Below, piece after piece: positions 11,871 to 13,848 of a DNA stretch of 13,848 nt. The position numbers and the translations under genes are program-made. Position 1 is the stretch's first letter. Each line of letters starts with the position of its first letter. Origin of the DNA: JACQCV01 sp964639675 (lineage in GTDB: Bacteria > Patescibacteriota > Minisyncoccia > Phycocordibacterales > UBA12445); assembly GCA_964639675.1 (NCBI GenBank), contig CAZXEK010000036.1, positions 1 to 13,848 on the forward strand, in the 5' to 3' direction. The notes under the pieces are model-generated. The model saw nothing but the letters and a program-made list of their open reading frames with translations. It made no database searches and was not told where the DNA came from.

Positions 11871-13619
11871 TTACTTTCTAGCAACTATCTCGCCAAGAAT
11901 CATTTGCACAAAATCTTCCAGTTTTATATCTTTTATCTGCCCTTTATCCCTACCTTCAGCAGTTATGGTACCCGCCTCCACCTCCTTTTGGCCAACAACC
12001 ACTATGTAGGGAATTTTCATTATCTTGTTATTTCTTATGCGCTTACCGAGAGTTTCATTGTCATCGTCAATCTTTACTCTTATATTCTCGCTCTTAAGTT
12101 GATCGAAAATATTGATAGCATAATCTTTAAACTTTTCGCTAATCGGAATAACTGTAACCTGAACAGGAGCGAGCCATGTCGGGAAGGCCCCGGCATAGTG
12201 CTCAATTAGAAAGCCAGTGAATCTTTCGTGTGTACCAAGTGGAGCACGGTGAATGACAAGAGGGGTCTCATCTTTCCCCGCTTTATTTTTGAAAGTTAGG
12301 CCGAAGCGTTGAGGAACAGCGAAATCAACCTGATTGGTCGCTAATGTAAACTCTCTACCAATCGCGCTCCAGACCTCAACATCAATCTTCGGTCCGTAGA
12401 AAGCAGCCTCATCTGAGACCTCCCTGAAAGGTATTTTTGACTCAATTAAAACATTTCTAACCATTTCCTCGGTCTCTTTCCAAAGTTCCGGCTCGTCCAC
12501 ATATTTTTCACCCAATCTTTTAGGGTCATGAGTTGAGAAACGCATAATATATTTATCAATACCAAAAATCTTAAAATAATGCAGATACATCTGGTTAACC
12601 TTCCCAAACTCTTCTTTAAATTGATCTTTACTACAATAGATATGGGCATCGTTCATATGAAGTGACCGTACTCGCATCAGACCAAAAAGTTCACCCGATT
12701 TCTCATGCCTATAAACTGTTCCATATTCGGCTAATCTCATGGGTAGATCCTTGTGGCTTCGTGGACGTGCTGCAAAAATCTTGTGGTGGTGGGGGCAATT
12801 CATGGCCTTGAGATAGTATTTAGTTCCCTCATACTCCATGGGGGGGTACATACTCTCTTTATAGTAAGGCAAATGCCCGCTCTTTAAATATATAGATTCC
12901 TTAGCAATATGTGGAGTTCTAACTCTTAAATAATCCTCTCTGCCTTCTGTCTCTTTGGCCAACTTCTCTAACTCTTCAATAATTATGGTGCCATTAGGAA
13001 GCCAGAGTGGTAACCCCGGACCGACATCATCATCGAAAGTAAAAATGTCAAGCTCTTTACCGATTTTCCGATGATCTCTTTTGACGGCCTCCTCCTGCAT
13101 AACGATATAATCTTCGAGTTCCTTTTTTGATTCGAAAGACAGACCATATATACGCGTAAGCTGGGCATTTTTGTCATCACCCCGCCAATAAGCACCAGCC
13201 ACCCTTTCTAATTTAAAAGATTCTGGATCTACTTCCCGCGTATTTTTTACATGTCCGCCGCGGCACAGGTCGGTAAATGTGCCCGTGGTGTAGGTCGTCA
13301 ACTTGAGGCTATCTTTAGAAAATTCTTCTATGAGCTCAGTTTTAAACGGTTGATTTTTAAAATAGTTCAGAGCATCTTCTTTACTTATCTCTTTGCCGAC
13401 AAAATCAAGCTTCTGCGAGATCAGTTTCCGCATCTCCTTCTGAAGATTTGGCAAGTCAGCCTCCTTCAGGGGATTTGACAAAAGAAAGTCATAATAAAAG
13501 CCATTATCTATAACGGGACCAATGGCGAGTTTGGCCTTGGGATCGTGTTTCAAAACCGCTATCGCAAGAAGATGAGCCAAGGAATGCCTAATCTCATCTA
13601 ATTTATTTTCTGTTTGCAT
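11871..13619 (-). CDS. thrS: Threonyl-tRNA synthetase lacking the TGS domain
   Basis: A class II synthetase of 582 residues that charges tRNA-Thr. It starts directly in the editing domain (RHSLAHLLA, with His12 and His16, and CRGGHV with Cys119 and His123), so the roughly 60-residue N-terminal TGS domain of the E. coli enzyme is absent. The catalytic core shows MNCPHHHKIF (Cys275), motif 2 around GTVYRHEKSGELFGLMRVR, HMNDAHIY (His326) and motif 3 HRAPLGTHERF (His457); Cys275, His326 and His457 are the zinc ligands. The C-terminal anticodon-binding domain has VQVTVIPISEKF and PYIVVVGQKEVEAGTI. A promoter places the transcript start on the ATG, so there is no leader for E. coli-style autoregulation. 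Confidence 0.98.
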   Translation of the reverse strand: MQTENKLDEIRHSLAHLLAIAVLKHDPKAKLAIGPVIDNGFYYDFLLSNPLKEADLPNLQKEMRKLISQKLDFVGKEISKEDALNYFKNQPFKTELIEEFSKDSLKLTTYTTGTFTDLCRGGHVKNTREVDPESFKLERVAGAYWRGDDKNAQLTRIYGLSFESKKELEDYIVMQEEAVKRDHRKIGKELDIFTFDDDVGPGLPLWLPNGTIIIEELEKLAKETEGREDYLRVRTPHIAKESIYLKSGHLPYYKESMYPPMEYEGTKYYLKAMNCPHHHKIFAARPRSHKDLPMRLAEYGTVYRHEKSGELFGLMRVRSLHMNDAHIYCSKDQFKEEFGKVNQMYLHYFKIFGIDKYIMRFSTHDPKRLGEKYVDEPELWKETEEMVRNVLIESKIPFREVSDEAAFYGPKIDVEVWSAIGREFTLATNQVDFAVPQRFGLTFKNKAGKDETPLVIHRAPLGTHERFTGFLIEHYAGAFPTWLAPVQVTVIPISEKFKDYAINIFDQLKSENIRVKIDDDNETLGKRIRNNKIMKIPYIVVVGQKEVEAGTITAEGRDKGQIKDIKLEDFVQMILGEIVARK

Positions 13620-13625
13620 TTATCT

Positions 13626-13653
13626 AGTATAAAACTTCTAAGATACTAAGCAA
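13626..13653 (-). promoter_or_regulatory. Promoter of thrS
   Basis: Minus strand TTGCTT (13653-13648), a 16-bp spacer and TATACT (13631-13626). The last -10 base is seven bases from the ATG at 13619, so the mRNA should start at the A of the start codon. Confidence 0.65.
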
Positions 13654-13697
13654 GTCCTGGCCTCCATTTACTTTTTGGTGTATAGTTTTTCGTACAA

Positions 13698-13848
13698 ATG
13701 ATTGAGTTTAATATACTGAAGAAGTCTGCTAAAAGCTCTGCCAGAGTGGGAATTTTAAAAACCCCCCATGGATCCATTGAGACACCGGCATTTGTTCCAG
13801 TTGCGACTAAGGCTGTTATAAAGACTCTGACCTCTGAAGAGGTGAAGC
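13698..13848 (+). CDS. tgt: tRNA-guanine transglycosylase, N-terminal fragment (3' end outside window)
   Basis: The first 50 codons of a gene that runs off the right edge. It reads MIEFNILKKSAKSSARVGIL, then KTPHGSIETPAFVPVATKA and VIKTLTSEEVK. This is the start of bacterial Tgt, which swaps guanine 34 for preQ1 in GUN anticodons; the HG-IETPAFVPVAT segment is highly conserved. The catalytic Asp residues lie beyond the window. It diverges from thrS across a 78-base gap. A TATAGT at 13681-13686, ending 12 bases before the ATG, could be the -10, but I see no good -35. Confidence 0.93.
   Translation, partial: MIEFNILKKSAKSSARVGILKTPHGSIETPAFVPVATKAVIKTLTSEEVK

Noticed and set aside
11853..12209. 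Plus-strand open frame of 118 codons
   Set aside because: It is a shadow of the thrS 3' end on the other strand.

Overview
The window is AT-rich and looks like a chromosome segment of a streamlined bacterium, most likely a member of the Candidate Phyla Radiation (Patescibacteria, Parcubacteria-like). That placement is inferred from several things: a membrane-anchored baseplate-J-like protein of the kind common in CPR genomes, short ribosomal proteins (L13 of 116 aa), a threonyl-tRNA synthetase without the N-terminal TGS domain, a tRNA with no encoded CCA, tight gene packing, and an almost complete absence of Shine-Dalgarno sequences. No marker such as 16S rRNA is present to confirm it.

Layout. 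Positions 2-1446 (+) hold the C-terminus of a possible YqgF/RuvX-like protein and a single-pass membrane protein with a baseplate-J-like domain. Positions 1485-5590 (+) hold an alpha-type ribosomal operon: infA, rpmJ (37 codons), rpsM, rpsK, rpsD, a second promoter, rpoA, rplQ, rplM and rpsI. Positions 5601-6742 (-) hold a DedA-family membrane protein and a small PD-(D/E)XK nuclease-like gene, each as its own unit. Positions 6823-7133 hold a strong promoter, tRNA-Glu(CUC) and several hairpins. Positions 7134-9181 (+) hold a CaCA-type cation exchanger overlapping rmuC. A structured 190-base spacer follows, then rplU (9369-9697, frame-disrupted) and a bidirectional terminator. On the minus strand lie recR and dnaB (probably one unit) and thrS. 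The window ends in the first 50 codons of tgt (+).

Function. The window is mostly core information processing: translation (initiation factor IF1, ribosomal proteins, ThrRS, tRNA-Glu, Tgt), transcription (RNAP alpha) and replication/recombination (DnaB, RecR, RmuC). Two membrane proteins and a small nuclease-like protein are the accessory content.

The most notable observations are: (1) rpoA carries a single in-frame TGA exactly where the family has a conserved glycine, although infA shows that TGA is a stop here; (2) rplU has lost one base near an A4/T5 tract; (3) at least five promoters place the predicted transcription start within 0-3 nt of the start codon (DedA, CaCA, rplU, dnaB, thrS), suggesting leaderless mRNAs; (4) the one gene with a full AAGGAGGTG ribosome-binding site is the small nuclease-like gene, which appears to start at CTG and shares its promoter region with the tRNA; (5) a self-complementary ~133-nt element sits just upstream of the rplU promoter.
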